A stretch of DNA of 33,982 nucleotides from Deltaproteobacteria bacterium. Its GTDB lineage: Bacteria > Myxococcota > JACRCW01 > JAFGSX01. The stretch lies in assembly GCA_016934455.1 (NCBI GenBank), contig JAFGSX010000130.1, forward strand, positions 1-33,982. Direction: 5' to 3'. The position numbers were made by a program, and so were the translations under genes. This document shows, in pieces, positions 1 to 7,836 of the stretch. Numbering within the stretch: position 1 is the first letter of the stretch; each line of letters opens with the position of its first letter. Under the pieces are notes generated by a model. The model was not told the DNA's origin. It saw nothing but the letters and a program-made list of their open reading frames with translations, and made no database searches.

Positions 1-1476
1 AAGCTGCTGTTTCTGGACCACGAGGCGCTGCTCGACGGCGGCGCCTACTGCAGCTTCGGCATCGCCACCGTCTATTACTCCGGCAGCCTGCTCGGCGCGC
101 CCTATCGCCTGCCCAACATGCGCTACCGCGGCACGCGCGTGGTCACCAACAAGCCGGCCTGCGGCGCTCAGCGCGGCCACGGCGGCGTGGTGGCGCGCGC
201 GCTGTTCGAGATGCAGCTAGATCGGCTGGCCGACGAGCTAGGCCTGGATCCGATCGAGCTGCGGCTGCGCAACGTGATGGAGGCCGGCGAGACGACGTGC
301 AACGACCTCGCCATGTCGAGCCTGGGCATGCGCGAGTGCCTGACCGCGGTGCAGCAGCAGTCGGGCTGGCAGGATCGCCGCGCCAGGCGAGCGCCGGGCC
401 GCGGCATGGGAGCGGCCTGCGGCTTCTTCGTCTCGGGCGCCGGCTATCCGATCTATCGGTCGCGGACGCCTCACGCGACAGTGGTGATCCAGGCCGACGA
501 GGCGGGCGGCGGCATCGAGGTGCGCTGCGGCTGCGCCGAGATCGGCCAGGGCTGCGAGACCGTGCTGGCGACCATCGCCGCGGAGGCGCTGGGCATCTCG
601 CTCGACGCGGTGCGCGTGATCACCGGCGACTCGACGCTCTCGGTCGATCTGGGCGCCTATTCGAGTCGCACCACGCTGATGGCCGGCCATGCCGCCAGGC
701 AGGCGGCCGAGTCGGTCAAGCGGCAGATCCTCGAGGTGGTGGCGGGCGCCATCAAGGTCGGCGCGGACGCGCTCGACATCCGCGGCAGCCGGGTGGTCAA
801 CGCGCAGGATGGCAACCCGGTCAACAGCGACGAGATCCGCACCGAGTACCGCAAGGAGCACCGCGGCTGGGACCTGCGCCTCGACGGCCAGGCGTTGACT
901 TTCACCGAGGCCTCGCGGCTGGCGTTCCTGGAGCGCGGCACCATCGTCGGCACCGGCGAGTACCACCCGCCCCGGCTGGGCGGACAGTTCAAGGGCGCGG
1001 CCGTGGGCACCTCGCCCGCCTACGGCTGCTCGGCGCAGGTGGCCGAGGTCTCGGTCGATCTCGAGACCGGCCGGGTCAAGGTCGACAAGATCACGGCGGC
1101 TCACGACTGCGGCCGCGCCATCAACCGCACCCAGGTCGAGGGGCAGATGCACGGCTGCGTCTCGATGGGGCTGGGCGAGGCGCTGATGGAGGAGGTGGTC
1201 TACACCGCCGACGGCAAGGTCGCCAACCCGACGCTGGCCGACTACCGGATACCGACCGCGCTCGACATGCCGTCGATCGAGACCATCATCGTCGAGAGCG
1301 ACGAGCCCAACGGCCCGTACGGCGCCAAGGAGGTGGGCGAGGGCGGTATCATGCCGACCATCCCGGCCATCCTCAACGCCATCTACGACGCCACCGGCGT
1401 GCTGGTCGACGAGCTGCCGGCGTCGCCCGAGCGGATCCTGGCGGGGCTCAGGAAGCGCGCGGCGGAGACCGAGTAG
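1..1476 (+). CDS. Xanthine dehydrogenase/aldehyde oxidase family molybdopterin-binding large subunit, 3' part (5' end outside window)
   Basis: Frame 1 is open from base 1 (KLLFLDHEALLDGGAYCSFG...), continuous with the 118..1476 ORF. Contains GAQRGHG and the C-terminal GPYGAKEVGEGGIMPTIPAILNAIYDATG motif of Mo hydroxylases. Confidence 0.93.
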   Translation, partial: KLLFLDHEALLDGGAYCSFGIATVYYSGSLLGAPYRLPNMRYRGTRVVTNKPACGAQRGHGGVVARALFEMQLDRLADELGLDPIELRLRNVMEAGETTCNDLAMSSLGMRECLTAVQQQSGWQDRRARRAPGRGMGAACGFFVSGAGYPIYRSRTPHATVVIQADEAGGGIEVRCGCAEIGQGCETVLATIAAEALGISLDAVRVITGDSTLSVDLGAYSSRTTLMAGHAARQAAESVKRQILEVVAGAIKVGADALDIRGSRVVNAQDGNPVNSDEIRTEYRKEHRGWDLRLDGQALTFTEASRLAFLERGTIVGTGEYHPPRLGGQFKGAAVGTSPAYGCSAQVAEVSVDLETGRVKVDKITAAHDCGRAINRTQVEGQMHGCVSMGLGEALMEEVVYTADGKVANPTLADYRIPTALDMPSIETIIVESDEPNGPYGAKEVGEGGIMPTIPAILNAIYDATGVLVDELPASPERILAGLRKRAAETE

Positions 1477-3427
1477 CACTGATTGCGCTCGTCATCATGG
1501 TTGATCCTGTTGACTGCCTGCGGGGTCCTGTCACCGGCTTTCCCCGTCTCTCAGGCTCGTCGGGGGCCCCAGCCGGCGCCACCCCTCCGGCAGGCTCAAT
1601 CTTCGTGATCGGCGCTATGAGGCGCCCGAGCAGGAACAGCGCGAGCAGAGCGAGAGCGGCAGCCGGGACGCGGTGTGAACCGTCCAGCGCGCAGGAGCAG
1701 CCTTCACCCACCGCTCCTGGCGAGGTCGTGCTTGTGGTCCGAGCGTCTGCGGTCGAGCCGGCGTCGGTCGAGGCAGCGTCGGGCAGGGCCGCGTCGCCGG
1801 CAGCGGCGTCGGTCGAGGCGGCGTCGGGCCGGGCCGCGTCGCCGGCAGCGGCGTCGGTCGAGGCAGCGTCGGGCAAGGCCGCGTCTCCGGCAGCGGCGTC
1901 GGTCGAGGCAGCGTCGGGCCGGGCCGCATCGGTGGCAGCGGCGTCGGTCGAGCCGGCGTCGGGTGGCGGCACGATGAACTCGTAGGCGCCGATGTCGTAG
2001 AGTGAGTTCTGAGGACGCGCGGTGCCAACATAGTCATCGACGATCGAGGCGATCGTGTTTCCGTTATCTCGCAGCGGCGAGATCTCCAGCAGGCCGAAGT
2101 CGTTCGTGCCGCCGCCGCTGTTGTGGTAGCTCTTGAAGTGAGGAGCCAGATTGTTGGTCAGGTCGGACCCTCCGGCGGTCCCGGTTCCCGATCTCCAGTA
2201 AGGGGGGCCCCCCACCGGGGTGCTGCCATCCGACATGGTGCACAGGTTGTAGTCCATGTTCACGTTGGTGGAATTGACGGCGTCGAGACACCTGAATTTG
2301 AAGTCCACGAACACGTTGTTCCACACCCAGATCCCGTTGTGGTTGTTCGCGATGACCCCTCTCGGCCAGGCCGGGTACTGGCTGGGCGCGGCCAGCGTGC
2401 CCCGGAAGACGTTGTTGTAGAGGTAGACGTTTTCGACATACCCGTCGCCGCCCGTGCAGTAGCCGAGCACGCCCTCGAAGATGTTGTTCTGGATGGTCAG
2501 ATTCCTGGCCGGTCGGCCGGGCGTGCCTTCTATCATAAAGGTCGCAAAACGGATGCCAGGATCTTCGATGGTCTCCGGTGCATAGGTCAGCTCGTTGGCC
2601 GCTGGATCGCCGATGAAGGAGTGGTTCTTTTCGATCAGGGTGTCCTGTGCGGCGTTGTCGCAGCAGGTCTGCCAGACATCGAAATGCGGAATGACGACCG
2701 TCTTGTTCTCCTCCATGTCCGACAGATAGATGTCGTGTATGTAGTTGCCCCTGAAGACGTGGTTGTCACCGCTGAACTGAAAGGCATTGGCGTCGTTGAG
2801 GTAATGCCCGCGATAGGAACCTCTCTGGCGCGAGACGTCGTTGTTGAGGATCGCGTTGTGGGAGCCGTTGACCATGATGGCGGCCTGGATGTTGTCGTAG
2901 ATGGTGCAATGGTCGACGACGCCGTCGGAGCCGTAGGCAGAAATGCCGATGTAGGTCACGTCGTGGACCGTGCAGTCGACGACGATGATGCTGTCACCCT
3001 GCACGCCGAGCGCACCGGTCCAGTCGGGCGCGCCGTCCAGCCCCGAGATCTCGAAACCGTCGAACTCGATGTGATCCCCGCTCAGCAGCACGCGGTTGCC
3101 GGTGATGACGACCGGGCCGTTCGCTTTCCAGGTGCGCTCGCTGCCCACGCCATTGCCGCTCCTGCTGTCGACGAGACGGGAGGACAGGGCATAGGTGCCA
3201 GCCTCGACGTTGATGGTGTTGTCTCCGGCCGGCACGGCGCTGGCCGCGTGTTCCATGGTCTGCCACGGCCCGTTCAGGCCGTGCTGGTAGGTCGGAGAGA
3301 GGCCATCGTAGGTATCGTCGCCCGACGTGGAGACGTAGTACTGCGTGCCGCCAAGCGCAAGGGAAGGCAGGCCGCAGAGGCCAAGCAAGGCCACGACCAC
3401 GATGATCGGTTCGCGCTGAAGTGGCAT
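1448..3427 (-). CDS. Secreted right-handed parallel beta-helix protein with a TDAA/PDAA repeat linker and MYXO-CTERM-like C-terminal segment
   Basis: Signal peptide MPLQREPIIVVVALLGLCGLPSLALGG, then YYVSTSGDDTYDGLSPT... with repeated N/V/I/D beta-helix turns; C-terminal GEGCSCALDGSHRVPAAALALLALFLLGR. The tracked start at 3706 runs through the neighbouring gene, so 3427 is preferred. Confidence 0.85.
   Translation of the reverse strand: MPLQREPIIVVVALLGLCGLPSLALGGTQYYVSTSGDDTYDGLSPTYQHGLNGPWQTMEHAASAVPAGDNTINVEAGTYALSSRLVDSRSGNGVGSERTWKANGPVVITGNRVLLSGDHIEFDGFEISGLDGAPDWTGALGVQGDSIIVVDCTVHDVTYIGISAYGSDGVVDHCTIYDNIQAAIMVNGSHNAILNNDVSRQRGSYRGHYLNDANAFQFSGDNHVFRGNYIHDIYLSDMEENKTVVIPHFDVWQTCCDNAAQDTLIEKNHSFIGDPAANELTYAPETIEDPGIRFATFMIEGTPGRPARNLTIQNNIFEGVLGYCTGGDGYVENVYLYNNVFRGTLAAPSQYPAWPRGVIANNHNGIWVWNNVFVDFKFRCLDAVNSTNVNMDYNLCTMSDGSTPVGGPPYWRSGTGTAGGSDLTNNLAPHFKSYHNSGGGTNDFGLLEISPLRDNGNTIASIVDDYVGTARPQNSLYDIGAYEFIVPPPDAGSTDAAATDAARPDAASTDAAAGDAALPDAASTDAAAGDAARPDAASTDAAAGDAALPDAASTDAGSTADARTTSTTSPGAVGEGCSCALDGSHRVPAAALALLALFLLGRLIAPITKIEPAGGVAPAGAPDEPERRGKPVTGPRRQSTGSTMMTSAISATRSPPRAS
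1761..1964. repeat. 45-bp in-frame tandem repeat, about 4.5 copies, encoding TDAAxxDAAxPDAAS
   Basis: Units at 1761, 1806, 1851 and 1896 plus a partial unit at 1941, all starting gcgtcggtcgag; few substitutions between units. Confidence 0.93.
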
Positions 3428-3456
3428 CCGCCGTCCTTCCCTGTGCCGCGATCGAG

Positions 3457-3777
3457 CTACACGCAGCCATCGGGCCTGGGCAGACCCGCCACCTTGGCCG
3501 CGCCCATGGCCGGCCCCGACGGAAAGAGCTGGTAGATGTGCTTGAGCGTGAACCCGGTGCTCTTGCAGATCAGCCGGATCAGAGGCGCCAGCTTGTTCTC
3601 GAGATAGAAATCGCGGATGTAGTCGACGACCGCCCAGTGCTCCTCGGTCAACGCGGCGATGCCCTCGGCGCTCTCGGCCAGCACCGCCGCCAGCTCGCGA
3701 TCCCACTCCTCCGGATGGAGCAAGAAGCCACTGTCGTTGAGCTCGATCTGGCGACCGTGGTGGACGAGGTGCGGCAT
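3457..3777 (-). CDS. DsrC/TusE family sulfur-carrier-like protein (single C-terminal Cys)
   Basis: WDRELAAVLAESAEGIAALTEEHWAVVDYIRDFYLE...FPSGPAMGAAKVAGLPRPDGCV; the C-terminal arm is diagnostic of DsrC/TusE. Confidence 0.92.
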   Translation of the reverse strand: MPHLVHHGRQIELNDSGFLLHPEEWDRELAAVLAESAEGIAALTEEHWAVVDYIRDFYLENKLAPLIRLICKSTGFTLKHIYQLFPSGPAMGAAKVAGLPRPDGCV

Positions 3778-3827
3778 GCGCGTGCTCTTTGCCCCGACAA
3801 TATCAAAACTGTACTACAAAGGGCTCG

Positions 3828-4991
3828 ATGATCTACCTCGACAACGCGGCGACGGTCTTTCCCAAGCCCGAGGCGGTCTACCGCGCCATGGATCAGTTTG
3901 CCCGGCACTACGGGGTCAATCCGGGCCGCTCGGGCTACACCCGGTGCATCGAGGCCAACGCCGTCGTCGAGCAGACCCGCAGGCTGCTGACCGATTTCTT
4001 CAACGCCGGTTCCGATCCCGACCGGCTCTGCTTTGGCCACAACGCGACCGACGCCCTCAACCTGGTCTTCGCGGGCGTTCTCAGGCCCGGCGACCACGTC
4101 GTCACAACCTGCCTCGAGCACAACTCGGTGCTGCGGCCGCTGCACCAGCAGAGCCAGCGCAACCGCGTCGAGGTGGAGCACCTGCCATGCGATCGCCGCG
4201 GCTTCATCGATCCCGGGGACCTGGCCGGCAGGCTCAAGCCCAACACCAGGCTCGTCGTCGTCAACCATGCCTCCAACGTCATCGGCACGGTGCAGCCGAT
4301 CGCCGAGATCGGCGCGCGATGTCGCGAGCGCGGCATCCTGTTCGTGGTCGATGCCTCGCAATCGGCCGGCCGCGTCCCGATCGACATGCAGGCGCAGCAC
4401 ATCGACGTCGTGGTCTTCACCGGCCATAAATCGCTGTGCGGCCCCACCGGCGTCGGTGGTCTGTACCTGCGGCCGGGGGTCGAGATCGGGCTGACCCGCG
4501 CCGGCGGCACCGGCGTGCGCTCGGCGATCCGCGGCCACCTCGAGGAATATCCCTACCGGCTCGAGTACGGTACCATCAACGCCGTGGGCATCGCCGGCCT
4601 GCAGGCCGGTGTCCGGTGGGTCATGCAGCAGGGCATCGCCGCGATCCACGCCCGGGAGATGGAGCTGACCACCGTGCTTCGCGACGGCCTGCAGCAGATC
4701 GAGCGCGTCAGGCTCTATTGCCAGGGCGATCTGAGCGACCACATAGGCGTGCTTCTGTTCAACGTCGAGGGCATGGACGCGCGCCAGGTCGGCGAGTTGC
4801 TGGACGTGGACCACGACATCGCCTGTCGCACCGGGCTACACTGCGCGCCGCTGGCGCATCAGGTTCTCGGTACGGACGCCCACCAGGGCGGGGTGCGGTT
4901 CAGCGTCGGGCCGTTCAACACCGAACAGCATGTGGCCGCTGCGATCGAGGCGGTCAGTCACGTCGCAGCCAGCGGCCGGAGCGGTAGATGA
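3828..4991 (+). CDS. Cysteine desulfurase family protein (class V aminotransferase, EF2568/TIGR01977-like)
   Basis: MIYLDNAATVFPKPEAVYRAM...NPGRSGYTRCIEA...FTGHKSLCGPTGVGGLYLRPG...CRTGLHCAPLAHQ...GGVRFSVGPFNT. ATG 3828 preferred over the upstream tracked start. Confidence 0.93.
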   Translation: MIYLDNAATVFPKPEAVYRAMDQFARHYGVNPGRSGYTRCIEANAVVEQTRRLLTDFFNAGSDPDRLCFGHNATDALNLVFAGVLRPGDHVVTTCLEHNSVLRPLHQQSQRNRVEVEHLPCDRRGFIDPGDLAGRLKPNTRLVVVNHASNVIGTVQPIAEIGARCRERGILFVVDASQSAGRVPIDMQAQHIDVVVFTGHKSLCGPTGVGGLYLRPGVEIGLTRAGGTGVRSAIRGHLEEYPYRLEYGTINAVGIAGLQAGVRWVMQQGIAAIHAREMELTTVLRDGLQQIERVRLYCQGDLSDHIGVLLFNVEGMDARQVGELLDVDHDIACRTGLHCAPLAHQVLGTDAHQGGVRFSVGPFNTEQHVAAAIEAVSHVAASGRSGR

Positions 4992-6208
4992 CGGCGGGCG
5001 CCGCAATCCCGCTCGCCCGCGGGCTTCGGCTCGCGCTGGCGGCGATGCTGTGCGTTGCCGCGGCCACGAGCCAGTCGTGCCGGTGTGACGACGACGCGGT
5101 GGCCGCCGCGATGAACCTGCCGGAGTCGTCGGGCGCCTGTGCGTTCGAGAGCGACACGGTGCTCGCCGATCACGCCGTCGGCCCGAGCTGGATCCACTGG
5201 ACCAGCGCCTGCCTGCCCGGCGCGCGCGTCGTCTACGTGGATCGCGACCAGTGGAACATCTGGGTCATGGGCGACAGCGGCGAGGAGCCGCGCTGCCTCA
5301 CCTGCTACGGCGACAACGCGCTGGGGGTCAATTTTCCGCTCGACGACGACGGCCAGCCGCCCGACGTCCACTGGAAGGGCGATCCCGAGGCGCACCCGAC
5401 CGAGCCGATCATCCTGTTCAAGGCCGAGAACGAGCACAGCGATCACCGGGCGCTCACCAACGCGCCCAGCATCGGCTGGGACAACGACATCTGGGCGCTC
5501 AACGTCTGCACCCGGCAGTACCTGCGGCTGACCGCGCTGGCGGCGGGCGAGGGGGTCCAGCACTCGGCGATCTCAGAGGATGGGCGCTGGTACGTCTACC
5601 CGCGTCGCCGCCAGGCTCCCGTCGCCACCAGCGATTTCGATTTCGCGTCGATGGTCTTCGGAGGCCTGGCGGTTGACAGCGGCGGCGCCCTGCATTTCGA
5701 GCAGCGGTTCGCGGTCGAGCCCAACGGCGAGATGTACTACGAGCCAAATGACATCCACGGCGACGGGTCAGGCCGCTACTCGCTCTACTACACCGCGGGT
5801 GCCGACAAGATGCTCGACCCCTACCGTTATGACTGGTGCGAGGCGGGAGAGTGCGCCGCGACCAACAGGCGGCTCCTCGAGACGGCGGCGGTGCACGAGG
5901 AGTTCACCATGGTCTCGCCGTCGGCGCACAAACTGGTCTGGATGCGCGGTCCGTTGCAGGGGCTGGCCTACCACGCCGATCTCTTCATCTCGTCGCTCGA
6001 CCTGACCGGGATCGAGCGCGTCACCTGGTACAACGACTGCGACCACTGGCCAGACAGGTGCCAGGCGCACGGCGCCCAGCTCAGCCGGCTCGAGTGGAAG
6101 GCCGACGGCACGGCCGTCTACTACGGCTTGTGGGAGCACGGGGCGCTCGGGCCGTTCGAGAACGTGCGGCTGCACCGCCTCGATTTTGCCGGCGCCTGCG
6201 GGCAGTGA
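4988..6208 (+). CDS. Exported TolB/PD40-like beta-propeller protein
   Basis: N-terminal signal-like segment ending in SQSC; repeats such as DQWNIWVMGDSGEEPRCLTC and DNDIWALNVCTRQYLRLTAL. ATGA overlap with the desulfurase stop. Confidence 0.7.
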   Translation: MTAGAAIPLARGLRLALAAMLCVAAATSQSCRCDDDAVAAAMNLPESSGACAFESDTVLADHAVGPSWIHWTSACLPGARVVYVDRDQWNIWVMGDSGEEPRCLTCYGDNALGVNFPLDDDGQPPDVHWKGDPEAHPTEPIILFKAENEHSDHRALTNAPSIGWDNDIWALNVCTRQYLRLTALAAGEGVQHSAISEDGRWYVYPRRRQAPVATSDFDFASMVFGGLAVDSGGALHFEQRFAVEPNGEMYYEPNDIHGDGSGRYSLYYTAGADKMLDPYRYDWCEAGECAATNRRLLETAAVHEEFTMVSPSAHKLVWMRGPLQGLAYHADLFISSLDLTGIERVTWYNDCDHWPDRCQAHGAQLSRLEWKADGTAVYYGLWEHGALGPFENVRLHRLDFAGACGQ

Positions 6209-6242
6209 TTCCCGCCGCACCCTTCACCCCAGAGGAGCGCCC

Positions 6243-6803
6243 ATGCAACCAGCCATCATCGTCGTCGACATGGTCAAGGACAATTTCTTGGAAAACACGC
6301 GCAATCCGATCACGCCGCTGGCCAGGGCGGTGCTGCCCAGGGTCAACGAGCTGACCGCGGGCGCGCGCGAGCGCGGCTGGCCCGTGGTCTTCGCCTGCGA
6401 CAGCTTTTTGCCTGGCGACTTCCTGTTCAAGGGCAAGATGAAGGAGTGCTCGTTGCGCGGCCAACCGGGATCGCAGGTGACGGACCTGCTCGACATGAAG
6501 CCCGGCGACGTCTATCTGCCCAAGCGCCGCTTCAGCGCCTTCTTCAAGACCGACCTCGACCAGACCCTGCGGCTGTGGAGCGTCGACACCGCCGTGGTGT
6601 GCGGCATCGCCACCCACTTCTGCGTTTTGAGCACGGCGTTCGACGCCCTCTGTCTCGACTTCAGGGCGATCATCGTCGAGGACGCCAGCGCCTCCTACAG
6701 CGCCGAGCTGCACCAGCAGACGCTGGGGCTGTTTCGCAAGAACCCGCTCTACCCGCTGTTCCAGGTGCTCACGGTCGAGCAGGTGCTGCAGCCGGCGCCG
6801 TGA
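6243..6803 (+). CDS. Isochorismatase-family cysteine hydrolase
   Basis: IIVVDMVKDNF (Asp), KRRFSAFFKTDLDQTL (Lys), VVCGIATHFCVLSTAFDA (Cys): the D-K-C arrangement of the family. Confidence 0.93.
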   Translation: MQPAIIVVDMVKDNFLENTRNPITPLARAVLPRVNELTAGARERGWPVVFACDSFLPGDFLFKGKMKECSLRGQPGSQVTDLLDMKPGDVYLPKRRFSAFFKTDLDQTLRLWSVDTAVVCGIATHFCVLSTAFDALCLDFRAIIVEDASASYSAELHQQTLGLFRKNPLYPLFQVLTVEQVLQPAP

Positions 6804-6879
6804 TCCCTTCCCCGTCGGTTGCCTGGCCGCAGGGCATGTTCTATCTTGCGTGAGTCTCGGTCAGGTCAGGAGGATCGCC

Positions 6880-7791
6880 ATGCGGTTGCTCACACGTTCG
6901 GATTTCGACGGCATCTGCTGCGCCGTGCTGCTCAAGGAGCTGGGAGTCATCGAAGAGATGGTCTATGCCCACCCCAAGGATCTGCAGGACGGCAAGATCC
7001 CGGTGACCGCCAACGACGTGCTCGCCAACGTGCCCTACGTCGAGGGCTGTGGGCTCTGGTTCGACCACCACACCAGCGAGGAGGAGCGGCTCGACTCCAA
7101 GATCAAGTTCCAGGGCCGCAGCGAACCGGCGCCGAGCGCCGCGCGTGTCATCGCCAACCACTACGGCACAGAGAAGCTGGCCAAGTTTGACGAGATGCTC
7201 CGCTACGTCGACAAGGTCGACTCGGCTCAGCTCACCCGCGACGAGATCATGAACCCGACGGGCTGGGTGCTGCTGGGGCTGATCTGCGATCCGCGAACCG
7301 GCCTCGGCTACCACAAGTCCTTTCGCATCAGCAACCTGCAGCTCATGAAGGATCTGATGGATCTGATGCGGCAGAAGACCATCGACGAGATCCTCGCGCT
7401 GCCCGACGTCAAGGAGCGGACCGACCTCTACTTCGAGAGCGCCAAGAAGTTCGAGGCGTTTTTGCGCGAGCGCTCGCGGCTCGACGGCCCGGTCGTCATC
7501 ACCGACGGCCGCGGCGTCGCCGAGATCCCGCCCGGCAACCGCTTCATGATCTACGCCCTCTATCCCGACGCCAACATCGCGGTCCGCCTCATCGACGGCA
7601 AGGGCAAGGCCAACGTCGCCTTCTCGGTCGGCTACAGCATCCTCAACCGCACCTCGCAGGTCGACGTGGGCTCGCTGATGCTCAAGTACGGCGGCGGCGG
7701 CCACCGCGCCGTCGGCACCTGCCAGGTGGCCTACGCCGACGCCGACCGCGTGCTGGCCGAGATGGTCGCCGCGATCAAGGCGGCGGGCTGA
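6880..7791 (+). CDS. DHH family phosphoesterase (exopolyphosphatase-like)
   Basis: RSDFDGICCAVLLKE, GLWFDHHTSEE, C-terminal DHHA1 motif KYGGGGHRAVGTCQV. Confidence 0.93.
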   Translation: MRLLTRSDFDGICCAVLLKELGVIEEMVYAHPKDLQDGKIPVTANDVLANVPYVEGCGLWFDHHTSEEERLDSKIKFQGRSEPAPSAARVIANHYGTEKLAKFDEMLRYVDKVDSAQLTRDEIMNPTGWVLLGLICDPRTGLGYHKSFRISNLQLMKDLMDLMRQKTIDEILALPDVKERTDLYFESAKKFEAFLRERSRLDGPVVITDGRGVAEIPPGNRFMIYALYPDANIAVRLIDGKGKANVAFSVGYSILNRTSQVDVGSLMLKYGGGGHRAVGTCQVAYADADRVLAEMVAAIKAAG

Positions 7792-7836
7792 GCGCGCAGC
7801 TCACCGCGGTCGATCCCGCTCTGGTGATGGACGCGA

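Noticed and set aside
1755-1975. Possible CRISPR array from the repeated units
   Set aside because: Units are contiguous with no variable spacers and remain in frame as a protein linker.
297-1985. 562-aa plus-strand ORF over the Mo-hydroxylase
   Set aside because: Out-of-frame shadow ORF rich in R/G/A; the overlapping frame has clear Mo-hydroxylase motifs.
2123-3535. 470-aa plus-strand ORF
   Set aside because: Antisense to the beta-helix gene; Val/Asp-rich reversed-codon composition, no motif.
7789-7803. TGAGC-GCGCA-GCTCA hairpin between convergent genes as a terminator
   Set aside because: Only a 5-bp stem and no T tract on either side; too weak to call.
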